64,000 nucleotides of DNA from Harmothoe impar (taxonomy: Eukaryota; Annelida; Polychaeta; Phyllodocida; Polynoidae): the NCBI GenBank assembly GCA_947462335.1, contig OX381710.1:63421303-63485302 (forward strand), given 5' to 3'. Position 1 is the stretch's first letter, and every line of letters begins with the position of its first letter. Below, in pieces: positions 33,608 through 46,200 of the stretch. The notes beneath the pieces were generated by a model. That model worked only from the letters and a program-made list of their open reading frames with translations. It was not told where the DNA came from and did not search any database. Made by a program: the position numbers and the translations under genes.

Positions 33608-34437
33608 TGCATTATCAGTGAATAACCTCACTCCTATGACGTCAGAGGCAAATTACCTTATCAACTTGGAGATTTGCAAAAGAATCATGAAATGCAGTGC
33701 CCTATGGAATAAAACCAATGAAATTCTAAAAGTGTATAAACAGATTGGCAAGCACTGATGCTAATTACTATTGGTCATGGATAAGTCATCGAGCTTCGCC
33801 TTGCACCTTAGCTGTGGCTAACAAGCCTTATCAACCCAAGGTGTAAGAAAGGACGCTGACCGATGTCCAGTGTCAGACCTTGCTGAAACATAAAAGCCTA
33901 TCTGAAGCCTATTTCGTGGTAGTAAGATTGCTGCTATCATTATCTAGGAAACCAAACGGGATGAAAGGAAAAGCACCCTTCTTTTGTATATAGCTACTTG
34001 TATTCCAGACCATTTTGGAGACCCTTAAAATTGACCATTTTCTGAGGAAATGCTGATACTTATGTAAATTCCCATGGCTCTATACACGACTTCCTTGGAC
34101 AGGACATGGGCCATTTCCTTGAGTTTATCTTAGTTTCCTGGTATACCCTGAAATATCCCTGATTAGAGGCTGAGGAGAAACACCATCCCATCCCAGCACC
34201 CCCAGCAGTGATAGCAGTGCCATGGGGAATCGGCGCAGGAATATATTACCATTTGGCTGTCGTGCTGGCGGTACCTCGGAGCAGGCCCTACATGAATATG
34301 CAGGCCCAATAAGGGCGGCGAATTACCACACTGGGCTGGCCTCTATAACCATATCAGGACCGCCACCATTACAGCATGATGTAAAACCCAGGTCCGCCTC
34401 CCCCTGCGGCACCCCCCCCCCCTCCTGCTGCTGCTCC
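33608..34437. other. Intronic non-coding stretch, nothing recognised
   Basis: No exon or repeat family that I can support, apart from a C-run at 34412-34422. Confidence 0.4.
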
Positions 34438-34560
34438 CTCATAGTCTATCTCTCAACACAACACCTTAAGGTGGCTCGGTGCATTTCTCTTCTCTGTACC
34501 GAGCATAGTCTCTCTCCACACAACACCTTAAGGTGGCTCAGTGCATTCCCCCTCTGCGTG
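34438..34560 (+). repeat. Two-copy tandem duplication of about 62 bp
   Basis: ATAGTCT...CAACACCTTAAGGTGGCTC(G/A)GTGCATT occurs twice in succession with a few substitutions. It contains the palindrome CACCTTAAGGTG. Confidence 0.75.
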
Positions 34561-35085
34561 CCGTACTAGCTCCTTTAAGCACTCGGATACTTTATAGGTT
34601 TCAATACCGATGCACCTCCAGTGCTTATATAAGACAGGCGCCAATGCAAGATACGGGGTTTACTGCTTAATACTATACTTTTTATTTCAATACCCCTTTT
34701 CCCTATCGCTTTTTTAAGACCAGCATTTATTCAAATGCAAGGCACTAAACGGGCCATTAATTCCATGTATTACGCAGGTAAGAGAGTTACCATTGAATTA
34801 TAGTACCGGATTCTAAGAGAGCGTTCTTTTTTATAAGTGAGATGAGGATGAATGGGTCTTCTTGAAAGCGTGTGTCGTGAATACATTGATAGCGTAAACA
34901 TTGAATTGAAGACTCTTGGATCTGTGCAGTAAGTAGACCGGGTGCATTGTGCCCCTCTCTACTAACAAAATCCTGTTGACCATTCAGTACAACAGAATTA
35001 ATTCTTCTTTATAAGCAGTGTCATATTACAAAATTGAGACTTTTTCCTCAGTACTCACCACGAGCACACGTATAGCCCCATATCC
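34561..35085. other. Intronic non-coding stretch, nothing recognised
   Basis: No supportable feature. Confidence 0.4.
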
Positions 35086-35725
35086 ACACACAGGTACACA
35101 GACACACAGTATAGCCCACACCCCAGTTCCCAAATCCTGCCCCCATCCCTACACACAGACACACAGTATAGCCCACACCCCAGTTCCCAAGTCCTGCCCC
35201 CATCCCTACACACAGACACACAGTATAGCCCACACCCCAGTTCCCAAGTCCTGCCCCCATCCCTACACACAGACACACAGTATAGCCCACACCCCAGTTC
35301 CCAAGTCCTGCCCCCATCCCTACACACAGAAACACGGTATAGCCCACACCCCAGTTCCCCAGTCCTGCCCCCATCCCTACACAGACACACGGTATAGCCC
35401 ACACCCCAGTTCCCCAGTCCTGGCCACATCCCTACACACAGACACACAGTATAGCCCACACCCCAGTGCCACATTTCCCCAGTCTTGGCCCCATCCCCAC
35501 ACACAGACACACAGTATAGCCCACACCCCAGTGCCACATTTCCCCAGTCTTGGCCCCATCCCCACACACAGACACACAGTATAGCCCACACCCCAGTGCC
35601 ACATTTCCCCAGTCTTGGTCCCATCCCCACATACAGACACACAGTATAGCCCACACCCCAGTGCCACATTTCCCCAGTCTTGGCCCCATCCCCACACACA
35701 GTATAGCCTACATCCCAGTGCCACA
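35086..35725. repeat. Minisatellite with 57-bp then 65-bp units
   Basis: Starts of the word AGTATAGCCCACACCCCAG are spaced 57 bp apart in the first half (35108, 35165, 35222, 35279, 35336), then about 55 and 57, and then 65 bp apart (35448, 35513, 35578, 35643). The longer unit has gained GTGCCACATTT. The 57-bp unit equals 19 codons, so long frames stay open on both strands. These are artefacts. Confidence 0.95.
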
Positions 35726-36451
35726 TTTTCCTCAGTCCTGCCTGGCCCTACTCCCACACAGACTGCCCTGATGGGGTGAGCTGCTCCTGCTTGTTGGGAG
35801 CAGCTCGCGGGTAGCTCAGGAGTCCCATATATAGCCACTGATAGTCTCTATCATTTCCCAGGCCCGATTACTGATGGTCAGTTCACCCTAGTTGCTATAA
35901 ATCAGTCAGAGGTAGATGGGGTGTTTTTGTTTTTATTTTGTTCTCTATATCAAGAGTGAGTGTGTGTACTGCAAAGGTTGACTTTGGTAAGCACTGCAGT
36001 TCCTGATTCGAGCCATAACTCTTGATATAAGTCAGGAAGGGGAAAGCCTCCACTATAATAGTGGGCCGGGAGACAACGGCATGGCACATAATCCTTTCTC
36101 GGTATGCACCAGGGGCCTTATATCAATAGAGACAGCACCATATGTGGCGCAGTCTATTGTGCTAAAAACTGTAGAAAAAGCTCCATATATGAAGCCAAGT
36201 CTGATTTGATTTGTGCTGCAATCAAACTGGTCTCTAGACATGCGTACACAGCGGGCGGGTGCTCATCACGAAGGACATTCTAGTTCAATGGAATAATATG
36301 TATGTGGACAATATAAATAATTTGATCTACCCTAATGAATACAAAATGAAAATAAGATAAAAACTCCCTTTTCCATTTGTCCCTGAATACATACACAGGC
36401 AGTCACTGCAGGCGGTCCCTCCAACCTCAGCATTAACAGCAATTACTGGCA
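35726..36451. other. Intronic non-coding stretch, nothing recognised
   Basis: A short inverted repeat, GAGCTGCTCC(TGCTTGTT)GGGAGCAGCTC, lies at about 35778-35805. Otherwise no feature is supported. Confidence 0.4.
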
Positions 36452-36454
36452 GCT

Positions 36455-36534
<80 letters not shown>
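36452..36534. repeat. (TA)n microsatellite
   Basis: About 80 bp of alternating A and T with a single phase break near 36490. Confidence 0.97.
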
Positions 36535-36536
<2 letters not shown>

Positions 36537-37841
36537 TTTGTTTCAAATTGATGGCCGGGGATGAGTCGCTTATGTCGGCCTGGGTTAATGCAGATTCCGG
36601 CCACCCCTCCCCGCTGGGACGGCCGTGACTGAACGATCATTTCTGCCATGTCGGAGACTTAGCTCGACCTGTAACTTGGCCTGGCTGGTCAGGGGGAGCG
36701 CCCCAGTGGGTAGATAGAGGAGCGGTGCGGGCAGGGTCTAGATGGGGGTATTAACTGGCTGAGGCCTTTAAATGACGGAATATAGGGTGAGGTGTGTGTG
36801 CAGTAAAGAGGAAACATGGACATTTCCTATATGATATTGTACATCCCAGTCCATCCGTTCTTATGTTAAACACAAGCCAATTACATACCTACTAATTATC
36901 CCCAATGTGGTCGGGATTATCATTGACTACATAGGCAATTTGTTTATTGGGAGCTATTGTATTTAACATTTGCGGCTTCAGAGACAAGACTGGAAATTAG
37001 CTAAAGATACGATACATTTACTTCAATCAGACGACTGACATTTGCATTTCGCCTTTAAGTTACTAAAAGTAGGCTATTGTTTAGCAATAATAGTGAACAA
37101 TTTAACTCTGAGCAGATGAAGGCTGCCGTGTCCCCTGTCATCTAGAATAGTATACCTTCTATAAAATAAAGACTATTGATCATGGATAGTCCATTCTGTA
37201 GCAAACCGTAAAGGGAAGGTTAGCACACAGGGTACGATATGACAGACGTCTGTGGAGACTACTGTAGACAAACAAAAGTATGATACAAGCTGTGAGTAGT
37301 ATAGGTGAAGTAAATGCTGTGGTCAGGATAGGTAAGTAGTATATGAAAATACCATCGGGAGCGGTGGTGGGGTAGTGGAGAGGGTGAGAGATGGGAGGGG
37401 GATAGCGCGGCAGGTATATAAGTCAGCAGAGCCGGTCAGTAAAAAGGAGCAGACCGCCTTCCTTTCTACCACAAGTGCTGTATTATATATCCCCCCTATA
37501 CACGGCCACCGCCACAAACGCAGTCAGGCAGAAGCTATATACGGGAGCACCACGCCTCTATACACAAGCCACAAACTCGATAGAGCCAACCTAGATTAGA
37601 ATAACGCAATAATAGGAAATAAAGCACCGCCTTCCAGTAGCAACGCCTCCCTATACCCCTCCCCCGCCGCCTCCTCCAGTGCTCAGACGTCCCGCTGCGG
37701 CCCTGGAGGACGGTGCGGGCACTCTGGGGGCCATAATTCAGGTGTGTGGCGGCACCCAGAGGTGAGAGGTAACTGCCGCAGGGACCCCTGCAGCCACCAC
37801 ACCGTCATCACCTGCCGCAGCCTGTAATCCACCACCAGGCA
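36535..37841. other. Intronic non-coding stretch, nothing recognised
   Basis: No exon is supported. 37610-37800 is GC-richer with several CpGs. Confidence 0.4.
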
Positions 37842-38085
37842 TTAACCCTGGAGAGATGGCATCATGCCTATATGCATCATGCCCTTGACCGGCATGATGC
37901 ATGGATGCAGCTCTGGCGAGTAACTCGCCAATGCTGTATTCAAGCATCATGCCGACCTTATGAGGTTGACACTCCCGAATGGTCGGCATGATGCGCTAAT
38001 GCGGCCGCGGCCCCGGCCCCGGGGCTGCATTGGCGAATCATGCCGACAAATGTCATCTTTTAGCGACATCGGTTTAAAGGGTTAA
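37842..38085. mobile_element. piggyBac-like MITE, copy 8
   Basis: TTAA is retained at both ends (CATTAACCCTGGAGAG at the left, GGTTTAAAGGGTTAATAC at the right). Hairpin 1 is GATGCAGCTCTGGCGAGTAA with CTCGCCAATGCTGTATTC. The centre is CCGACCTTATGAGGTTGACA. Hairpin 2 has an unusual GC expansion (GCGGCCGCGGCCCCGGCCCC) in its apex. Confidence 0.85.
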
Positions 38086-38569
38086 TACATGGATGTATGG
38101 GAGGCACAGGAGGAGACAGAGAAGTAATATCTCCCATTCTGCCGGGGCTGGGGCGCTGAGAGTGGGTTTGGTGCGGAGAAGAAGGAGATTGCTGTACGGT
38201 ACCAGCAGCACTAATACATCCTGTGCTAATAGCACTCACTTGCTGCACAGACTCCCACATCTCTCTGGTTATCTATTTGATTGTGCCGGGCTGAGTGCAG
38301 CAATGATAATGATAATTCCAAACCGCCATTCCCATCAGCGGGCGAGCAGCAGCTCGTCCTACAGTAGTAGAGACGGTGGGTAGTTTGGCAGAGCTGCTCC
38401 CCGACTATTAGTCCGCTGGTAACTGCCTGCCTGAGGGTAGAGGTAGGCACGTGTAGGGCACTAGCGGGCCGCCTGTGGCGCCCTCACCACAGTAGCAGTG
38501 GGCAAGGGAACTAAGATCAACTATAGGACATATATCAGCCCTTTACAGTTTATCGAAGGCAGGTTGGCT

Positions 38570-38735
38570 TTGAGCAATATTTGTCGTCATGGTGCACCCA
38601 GGCAATGCCAGCGAATAACGCGCCAGCAGTGCAATGGTGAATCAATGCGATCGTCATGGGCTTGAGGCTAGCTCACCAGTGCTTCATTCATGCATCAGGG
38701 GGCATAACATTAAAGCGCTTTACTATCCTTATAAA
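38570..38735. mobile_element. piggyBac-like MITE, copy 9 (partial)
   Basis: It carries GTCGTCATGGTGCACC, GCGAATAACGCGCCAGCAG, TTCATTCATGCATCAGGG and a right-end-like CATTAAAGCGCTTTACTATCC. The left end is degraded. Confidence 0.65.
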
Positions 38736-39059
38736 GGTTGATTGGTGGCAAAGACAAGTGACTCAGTAGATCAGTTTCGGCACAATAGGTATAGTCTGCG
38801 GGGACCTGCGAAATTGCAAGATGGCGACGACGTGAAGATGGCCATCTACAGGGGCTGCATGGTGTATGTCTGTTGGTGGGGCAGGAGAGAGGAGGGGGGG
38901 AGGCGGGAGGCTGGAGGGGAGAGGTGGCACAGGGGACACTGTTTCAATACATGGTGAGGCTTTACATAGAGTGTGTGAGTGGGTCTGAGCTGCTCCCAGT
39001 AAGATCCCAGCTGCTCATGTCTACTGCCGCCCTCTACCCTCCCCTCTAGCTACAACAAG

Positions 39060-39297
39060 AGGGGGGGGGGGCATATTGTACCATTCATTATGCATGAATG
39101 AAGCCCGGCCTGACCAGTAACTCCCCAGGACTACATCCATACATCATGTATATATACATCGACCATATGTGGTTGATATACTCCCAAAGGACAGGTATAT
39201 GATTCCGTAAGCAGTGCCGATAAGGTACTTGCTGACTCGGCGCTGAGGTATCATGAGGGCAAGTGTTTCTTTAGGGCAACGTGCCTAAAGGGTAACA
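39060..39297. mobile_element. piggyBac-like MITE, copy 10 (diverged)
   Basis: It begins at a G-run and contains CATTATGCATGAATGAAGCC, CAGTAACTCCCCAGGACTAC and CATCGACCATATGTGGTTGA. It ends CTAAAGGGTAAC. The second half is strongly altered. Confidence 0.55.
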
Positions 39298-39539
39298 TGG
39301 GACTCCTCCTCCCACTTCTGTGGAAATAGGACTTGGGCCCAATGCGTTCACTCCTTAATTATAGGGTATATCAGAGCAGACATAACTACTTCTCCCCAGC
39401 TGCAATGATAATGATAACGTTGTAATATACAAGAACCAACACTGCCACCAAGCTACCATCTCCATTTGCATCATGGAAAGTCTTTTGACTTGCACTGCTT
39501 ACAGAATAGCGCATTGATACACCAAATAATCAGGTTCAC

Positions 39540-39628
39540 CCATTAGGCTCATACACTCCAGGGTTGCAATCATCCATCATGACGACAAAGGCCACGGCGC
39601 ATTAAAACACTATGCAGCCTTTAACGAT
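39540..39628. mobile_element. piggyBac-like MITE, copy 11 (right end only)
   Basis: CATCCATCATGACGACAAAG then GCACGGCGCATTAAAACAC-like sequence and TATGCAGCCTTTAACG correspond to the family's right half. Confidence 0.6.
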
Positions 39629-39629
39629 G

Positions 39630-40040
39630 TCAGAGGGGTTTCCAAATGGAGGAGGGGCGGGAGGCGGTGACTAGCTACTGGTGTTGGATCTTGTTTGCCT
39701 AGTTGGACATTTAAGTGTAACTGCCGAGTCAAACAGGTGCCACGTCGTCCCCAATATAGCCGTGCCCGACAGCCTCCTGGTGGTCCCTGCCAGCCGGCCC
39801 GGCTCCTGAAGGGGCACAGCCAATATGAGCAATCAGTAGGAACATCCCATTTAGGTGCTGGCACCGGGTGTCGTCTTTCTAGTGACCACTGCGGGCGCCA
39901 CTAGCCCGGGGCGGCGCCAGTAGATCGTCTCGTCCTCCGCCTCCTCCACCTCCTCCCCCGCCGACAAGATTAACAGGAGCCCCCAGGTCCTGCCACTGAC
40001 CGGGGACGTACAGGACATTGTCTGGTAGCTGGGCAACCCA
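39630..40040. other. Intronic GC-rich stretch
   Basis: Moderately GC-rich with open frames on both strands of 60-85 codons. I find no consistent exon. Confidence 0.35.
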
Positions 40041-41445
40041 TAGAGCTGCTCACTGAGACTACAGAGCCACTCACAGAGCTGCTCACTGAGACTACAGAGC
40101 CACTCACAGAGCTGCTCACTGAGACTACAGAGCCACTCGCAGAGCTGCTCACTGAAACTACAGAGCGACCCACAGAGCTGCTCACATAGACTACAGGGCC
40201 ACTCACAGAGACTACAGAGCTACACATAGAATTACTCACTGAGATACCGGGCCACTCACAGAGACTACAGAGCTACCCACAGAGCTGCTCACAGAGACTA
40301 CGGAGCCACTCACAGAGCTGCTCACTGAGACTACAGGGCCACTCACAGAGACTACAGAGCTACACATAAAATTACTCACTGAGATACAGGGCCACTCACA
40401 GAGACTACAGAGCTACCCACAGAGCTGCTCACAGAGACTACGGAGCCACTCACAGAGCTGCTCACTGAGACTACAGAGCGACCCACAGAGCTGCTCACAT
40501 AGACTACAGGGCCACTCACAGAGACTACAGAGCTACACATAGAATTACTCACTGAGATACAGGGCCACTCACAGAGACTACAGAGCGACTCACAGACCTG
40601 CTCACTGAGACTACAGAGTTACTCAGAGAGCTACTCACTGAGACTACAGGGCCACTCACAGAGCTAGTCACTGAAACTACAGAGCTGCTCACATAGACTA
40701 CCGAGCTACCCACAGAGCTACTCACAGAGCTGCTCACTGAGACTACAGGGCCACTCAGAGCTGCTCACTGAAACTACAGAGCTACCAACAGAGCTGCCAA
40801 CAGAGCTACCCACTGAGCTGACAAACAGCCCTGCTCACAGACCTACTCGGTCACCTACTCACAGACCTGCCAACAGAGCTACTCACAGACCTGCTAACAC
40901 ACCTACTCACAGACCTGCTAACACACCCACTCACAGACCTGCTAACACACCCACCCACACACTTACTTATGTAATAGCACAAATAGAATGATAATGATAA
41001 GGTAGCACATAATATTACACATCATGTTTACAGAGCAGCATATGGTGCAGCTTCCATAGCAACTCAATGACCTGCTCATACTAGTTATACCCGAGCCGTA
41101 TACTATAAAGCAGGTCATAGCACAATCATATGTTAAGTACATAAGGCAATACACAGAGCAACCCATAGAGCAACACACATATCAGTGCATATACAGTACA
41201 GTGGACAGACCAGCTCCAAGTGCCATACACAGAACAGCATACAGAGCATCACAGATAGCGAGCAGTATTTAGAGCAGCTCACAGAGTAGCACACAGAGCA
41301 GCTCACAGAGTAGCACACAGAGCAATTCACAGAGCAGTATAGAGAGTAGCTCACGGAGCAGCACACATGTACAGTGAGAAACCGACAGAGCAACTCACAG
41401 AACAGTACACAAGGCAGCTCATGATATAGTAACCAATATAGCAGG
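40041..41445. repeat. 33-bp minisatellite and derived repeats
   Basis: 40041-40800 is built from GAGCTGCTCACTGAGACTAC then AGAGCCACTCACA and variants (33 bp, or 11 codons). It then decays into shorter CACAGACCTGCTAACACAC units (40850-40960) and, after a gap, CAGAGCAGCTCACAGAGTAG units (41155-41440). The minus-strand frames reading Ser-Val-Ser-Ser-Val repeats are artefacts of the period. Confidence 0.9.
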
Positions 41446-41744
41446 CCCAAAACGCCCCCCCCCCCCATTTAGTAATCCATGGAGTAGCACAGACAGCAGT
41501 TCACCAAGCAGCTCACAGAACTGCTCGTATTGTCCGAGGAGTAGCTCAAGGATAGATACCCGCCCGGCCAAAGATCCCTGCTATTGACAGGTTGACAAAA
41601 AGCCTTTGTAGACCGGGGTCCATTTGGCGGATGTGCTCTGTGTGCTGGGGTTGTTCCATTAGATAGTTAGCGATCAAAAGTGGCTATTACTGGGACCGCT
41701 TTTTGTCAGTGTGCAAGATCTCTGTGTGGGGAAGGGATAGTACT

Positions 41745-41855
41745 GTAAACGAGAAACTCTCTGTACACTAATCATCGTCCATGTGATGCGTAAATGCAGC
41801 CCTGCCAAGTCTACCTACCTTAACTGCATTCGAGCATCATGTCAACCCTATGTTA
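41745..41855. mobile_element. piggyBac-like MITE, copy 12 (left-half fragment)
   Basis: GATGCGTAAATGCAGCCCTG, TAACTGCATTCGAGCATCAT and GTCAACCCTATG correspond to hairpin 1 and the centre. The right half is absent. Confidence 0.6.
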
Positions 41856-43051
41856 TTTTAATCAGTTTTTCTTTTTAATTCTGCATGCTAGGGCTAACGG
41901 AGGCCCCGTATAGTGTGCAACGGGGCCCGGCCAGCGGCCACCTACTTCCCTGTATGTGGGTGGGATGCCTGGGGCTGAACGAGAAGCTATTATGTCACTT
42001 TAACCGTGCATCACACGGCAGTCATTCCCATCCTGCAGGGGACGCATTGTTATAAACATGAAGGGCTGTGCTGCCATGTGTACAGACAGAGTTGTAAATG
42101 GGATTTAAAAGTGGGCTACATTCTGAGAAAGATAACACATACATATTTTTCCATCCTACTTTTTCTGCATTAAGCCTATGATAACAAAGTATTACCTAGT
42201 GCTCATGTGTGTGCAGCAGTCCTGACTATCGTACTATAATCCCATTGACAATGTAAGTTGATACAGGTGTGTAGTTTTCATATCGGAGATTTAGTAACTG
42301 TACCGGGGCATGTTGTGAAACCGGATAGTTGCCGCTTTTACATCTAATACGCTGTAAGAATATCAATTTTCGTTTCAGAATTTGTAGTCAAAGGCATGTT
42401 TAATTGCTCCAATACGTCTCTTTGTTGGAACAAATTACACTTTAAGTGTACTGCTGTACACTCATTGAGAGCTCAGCATGCTTGATTAAACAGAAATGCA
42501 AGTGTCCAACTCAAGGTATGTGTCCATTCATGGTGAATTTACCCTATACCTGACAGTGAGTTGGCATGAAGGTGTGAGTAGTATACAGGAACGGCGTTAT
42601 CAGTCAGGTCCTCTCTACAGTATTAGCCACTCAACAACAGCAACGACTGCCTCCTCACACCCTGTGATAAAACACTGTTCCCTATGGAGTAAATGTGCAG
42701 CTTTGAGAATGGCAGTTCTGTGTCACAACTTCAAGTGTATGATGACAAATACGTGCTGGTGCTTTGTGTCTGACTGTTTGATTGCCATGCACATACATTT
42801 AACATTCCACGATATGACACAGCTAATCCCCCACATAGACATATCCCCGGCTGGGAAGAGGCCATTATTAGCTTGCTTTAAGCCTGCAAAGTGTGATTTA
42901 TAAAGGTGTTTGTGTCACATTACTGAGTATGGAGAGTCACACGGTGGGTGACATACTAGCTGGGGGATGGTAGGGTGCAGGGGTCACTCTCATATATCAG
43001 GGTGTTTCTATGCCAATGTAGTCGTGTATGTAGATATGTGCTGGGGTGGAA
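41856..43051. other. Intronic non-coding stretch
   Basis: A plus-strand frame of 135 codons at 42496-42903 has no recognisable domain and lies antisense inside the intron. I do not call it a gene. Confidence 0.4.
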
Positions 43052-43299
43052 TTAACCCGTTAAGGGCCGCATAGTTATATACTGTGTTATGCCCTGTGTC
43101 TGTCTTGATACAAGTATGCAGCACTGTCGAGTAACTCACCAGTACTGCATTCTAGTATCGTGTCGAACATACGGGGTTGATACGCTCGTCATGGGTGCAT
43201 GAATGCAGCCCCTACGAGTAACTTTAGTAGCCGATCATTCATGCATCATTACGACAAGGGCATGGCACATTTAAGGACCATGCTGCCCTTAAAGGGTTA
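43052..43299. mobile_element. piggyBac-like MITE, copy 13
   Basis: The left end is TTAACCCGTTAAGGGCCGCA and the right end is CATGCTGCCCTTAAAGGGTTAG. It is one of the best-preserved pairs of termini and supports the TTAA-CCC...GGG-TTAA structure. The hairpin arms are mutated. Confidence 0.85.
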
Positions 43300-46200
43300 G
43301 GTGAGTGGAGGTAGGTAGTGAACCAGGTGCCGGAGAGAGGAGCAGCTCATTATGAATGCTGGAGATTAGCAGGCAGATAACAACAGTGCACACAGCTGTC
43401 AGTGGGGGAGATTAAGGGGTCTGGGTGACAGGAGATGGGGTGGGGGATGTTGTTAGTAGCAGTATGTAATTGCACACAGTGTCGGATGGGATTGGAGGAG
43501 GGGTGATCCAAAATTACTCCCAGAATTGGCAATGAGATGAGGGTGAGCGTGGGGCGCAGGAGGGTGTGGGATGGGGAGATGGGCGGGGGCTCGTTAGTAG
43601 TAGCACACACACTGCAAACTGGCATAGGGCGGTGGTTCTTGAACCAACATATTAGAATAGACAGGGACACAGATAGGGGGCCTACAGGTTTTTATTAGGC
43701 TATATAGTAGGGGGAACTGAATGGCGATTGTATTTTTCTTGTAACTTTCTTTAGCCTAAAGATTAACAAAATTTGTCAAGACTTTGTCGAAAATGTCCAA
43801 AATTGTTTCTAATTGAAAGACGGAGCTGGTTCAAATGTCCACCTATAGTAGTAGGTGTCTGGGGGTAGCACCCAGGGGTGGTAGGTGACGGGGGTAGCAC
43901 CCAAGGTTAGAGTTGTCAGGGCATGGAGGAGTGACATGCAGAGCAGACCAAGGCAGTGCTGTAGAGTCTGTACCTGTGTGTGTCGCACTGTGAGACCTGC
44001 TGTCAGTGCCGGCACGACGGCTTTTCCACGTACATAGCTGAAGGGCAAGGAGGGACACTGCAGCATTAATATTTATACAACAACCCTATTACATATATAA
44101 TGAACCCTGTATCAATGATACTCAATCTGCCAATCAACAAATATCTCTACCTTAAAGGTATGGTTGTCTCTCTATCAATGTGTCTACATGTCCGTCTGCA
44201 CACCATTATATACCATGAAACTTCTATTAAAGGCTGACAGCATCATCAGCATTTATCACATTTATTTCTGGGGATTTAATTCAAATTGGACAAGGGAGGG
44301 GTGACCCTGTGCCTACTGGGTGTGGACTCGGTGGTGGGAGGTGAGATGGGCTAGGAGGCTGGGAGGTGGGGTAGGACTGCGGGTGGTGCTGTGGGGTGAT
44401 TTGAGGGTGATTGGGGATGCAGTGGGCGGGGGTAATTGGAATATAGAGAGACCCAGGGTGGCGGCAGTCCTGTAGGTAGCCTCCCCGGGCCTGTAAAAGC
44501 TAATAGAGGGTCAGACCCAGGTCATCCTCCAGGGTCAGGGGTCAAGGTCAGGCTCATGTCATCATCCAGGGTCAAGGGCCAACTGGTGGGCACCCTGCGC
44601 TACCCATGTCACAGCACAGGCGGGTAGTGGGTGGGGTGCAAATCCTGCTTTATAGTCTAGGGCTAACACCTATACTGCCGGAGGTAGGGGGGACTGGTGT
44701 TTGGGCTGGTCTACATCATAATAACAGCAGAGCTACCTTGTTGTACCTGGACTTTTACAGTAGTACTCTATTCCCTTTCTGCACTCACCCCTCTTTCTGC
44801 ACTGCACTCATCCCTCTCCTTTAGTATTTGGTTTCCTCCCACTGTATGATCTAATCACCTGAATTCATTTTCTAGGTACATTCATTTTTCTTTCCGCATA
44901 AGCTGTGGGGGCTATATATTCCCCCTATACCGAGAATGGATGGATATCAACTCTTATCAACAGTGGTGAGCTGCAACTAATGTATCTGGTATACGTAGCT
45001 GAAATCTAAATGACGATCTACAATCCTGCAGCCAGACTGCTTGTGCCAGTATCTCCTGTCTAACTGTCTGTATTAAAGAATTCCTGCTCCTGAGAGGAAA
45101 TCCTCGGCTACCAGACGTCTTCCAGACTGGTGTACAATAAGACATTAACCTTAGGGCTTGATGGGGATCTTCATCGCGCTTCGTTTGACGCCTCTAGAGA
45201 CCACTCTAGCATATGTGCAAGTACTTCCCACCCATCCTATATACATGGACGAGAATATCGGTCCTAACGCCGCTCCTACGGGAGGGGGAGCAACCTTTGG
45301 GCCTTTAATGGCACTGTTAGTTCTTGATGTCAATATAAGATGTCTTCCCTGGACAGATGTCAATAGTTTTAAGTCAGTCTGGAAGTGAGTTAAAATGACA
45401 TCCCAGACTTTTAACTGCAAGTCCCCGTGATAGTATGAACTGTCAATAGAAGAAAAATAACCCTCCTCATTGACAGCCGCACCTGTCAATCGCAGGATAT
45501 TTTCCTCTTATTGACGGCCCATGCTGTCAATATCAGTCAGACCTTTACACATCCCCCCTAACACAACTAGGGATCAATACTGTCTGCAGAGAAAGCCCCA
45601 AATGTTGAGTCCAAGAATTCTAGATACTTGCGGCCATGGTAGCAGCCTATAGATAGAAGCCTATGCCTTTTCTTCTAGCCCCTTTATAGGGTAGCCCGAA
45701 TGACCTCACAATATTCCTCCTACCTTTCTGTACTAGGAAATTTGATCATTACTGCCTATAGCTGAATAAAACAACAACATGGCCAGGAGGAAAAGCACTC
45801 CTAAAGTTGATAAGGGTTGATTGAGACCACTCGGAACAATCAGTGCAGGCGGCTGAGTTGCTCGGACAGGCCGGCTGATAAAGGAGGGCCCTGTGAGCAG
45901 CTCTGCTGTACTTCCCCCCAATAAGGCGTTGTGATTGTCAGTGGTGTTGGCCTGGCCTTTACAACCTATTATCATGCCACTATGTCTCACCCACTATTGG
46001 ATTACCTCGGCCTCGTAGCAGGGGCTCCGCTCCCTCTGTGCGTAATGAATTTATCCAACGAGTGGGGGAGCGGGTTGGTGGTTGGTATTGGGATAAATGC
46101 ACTCATACATCAGGGCTTGCCGCGCACCGGACACCGGTATGAGGCACAGGGGGAGCCACCCGTACCTCTGATCCTCACCAGCCACACGTGCCGCCATTTT

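Noticed and set aside
35018..35838. Long open frames on both strands (up to 223 codons)
   Set aside because: They are produced by the 57/65-bp minisatellite and several overlap in different frames with the same repeated peptide.
39970..40737. Ser/Val-repeat frames on the minus strand
   Set aside because: These are artefacts of the 33-bp tandem repeat.
40041..40960. CRISPR-like array
   Set aside because: Units are contiguous and have no unique spacers. The setting is eukaryotic and intronic.
42496..42903. 135-codon plus-strand frame
   Set aside because: No domain, no codon pattern and no splice sites. It lies antisense inside an intron.
45151..45489. 112-codon minus-strand frame
   Set aside because: It is not joined in phase to the neighbouring exons by visible splice sites and shows no domain. 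It could be part of an unclassified repeat.
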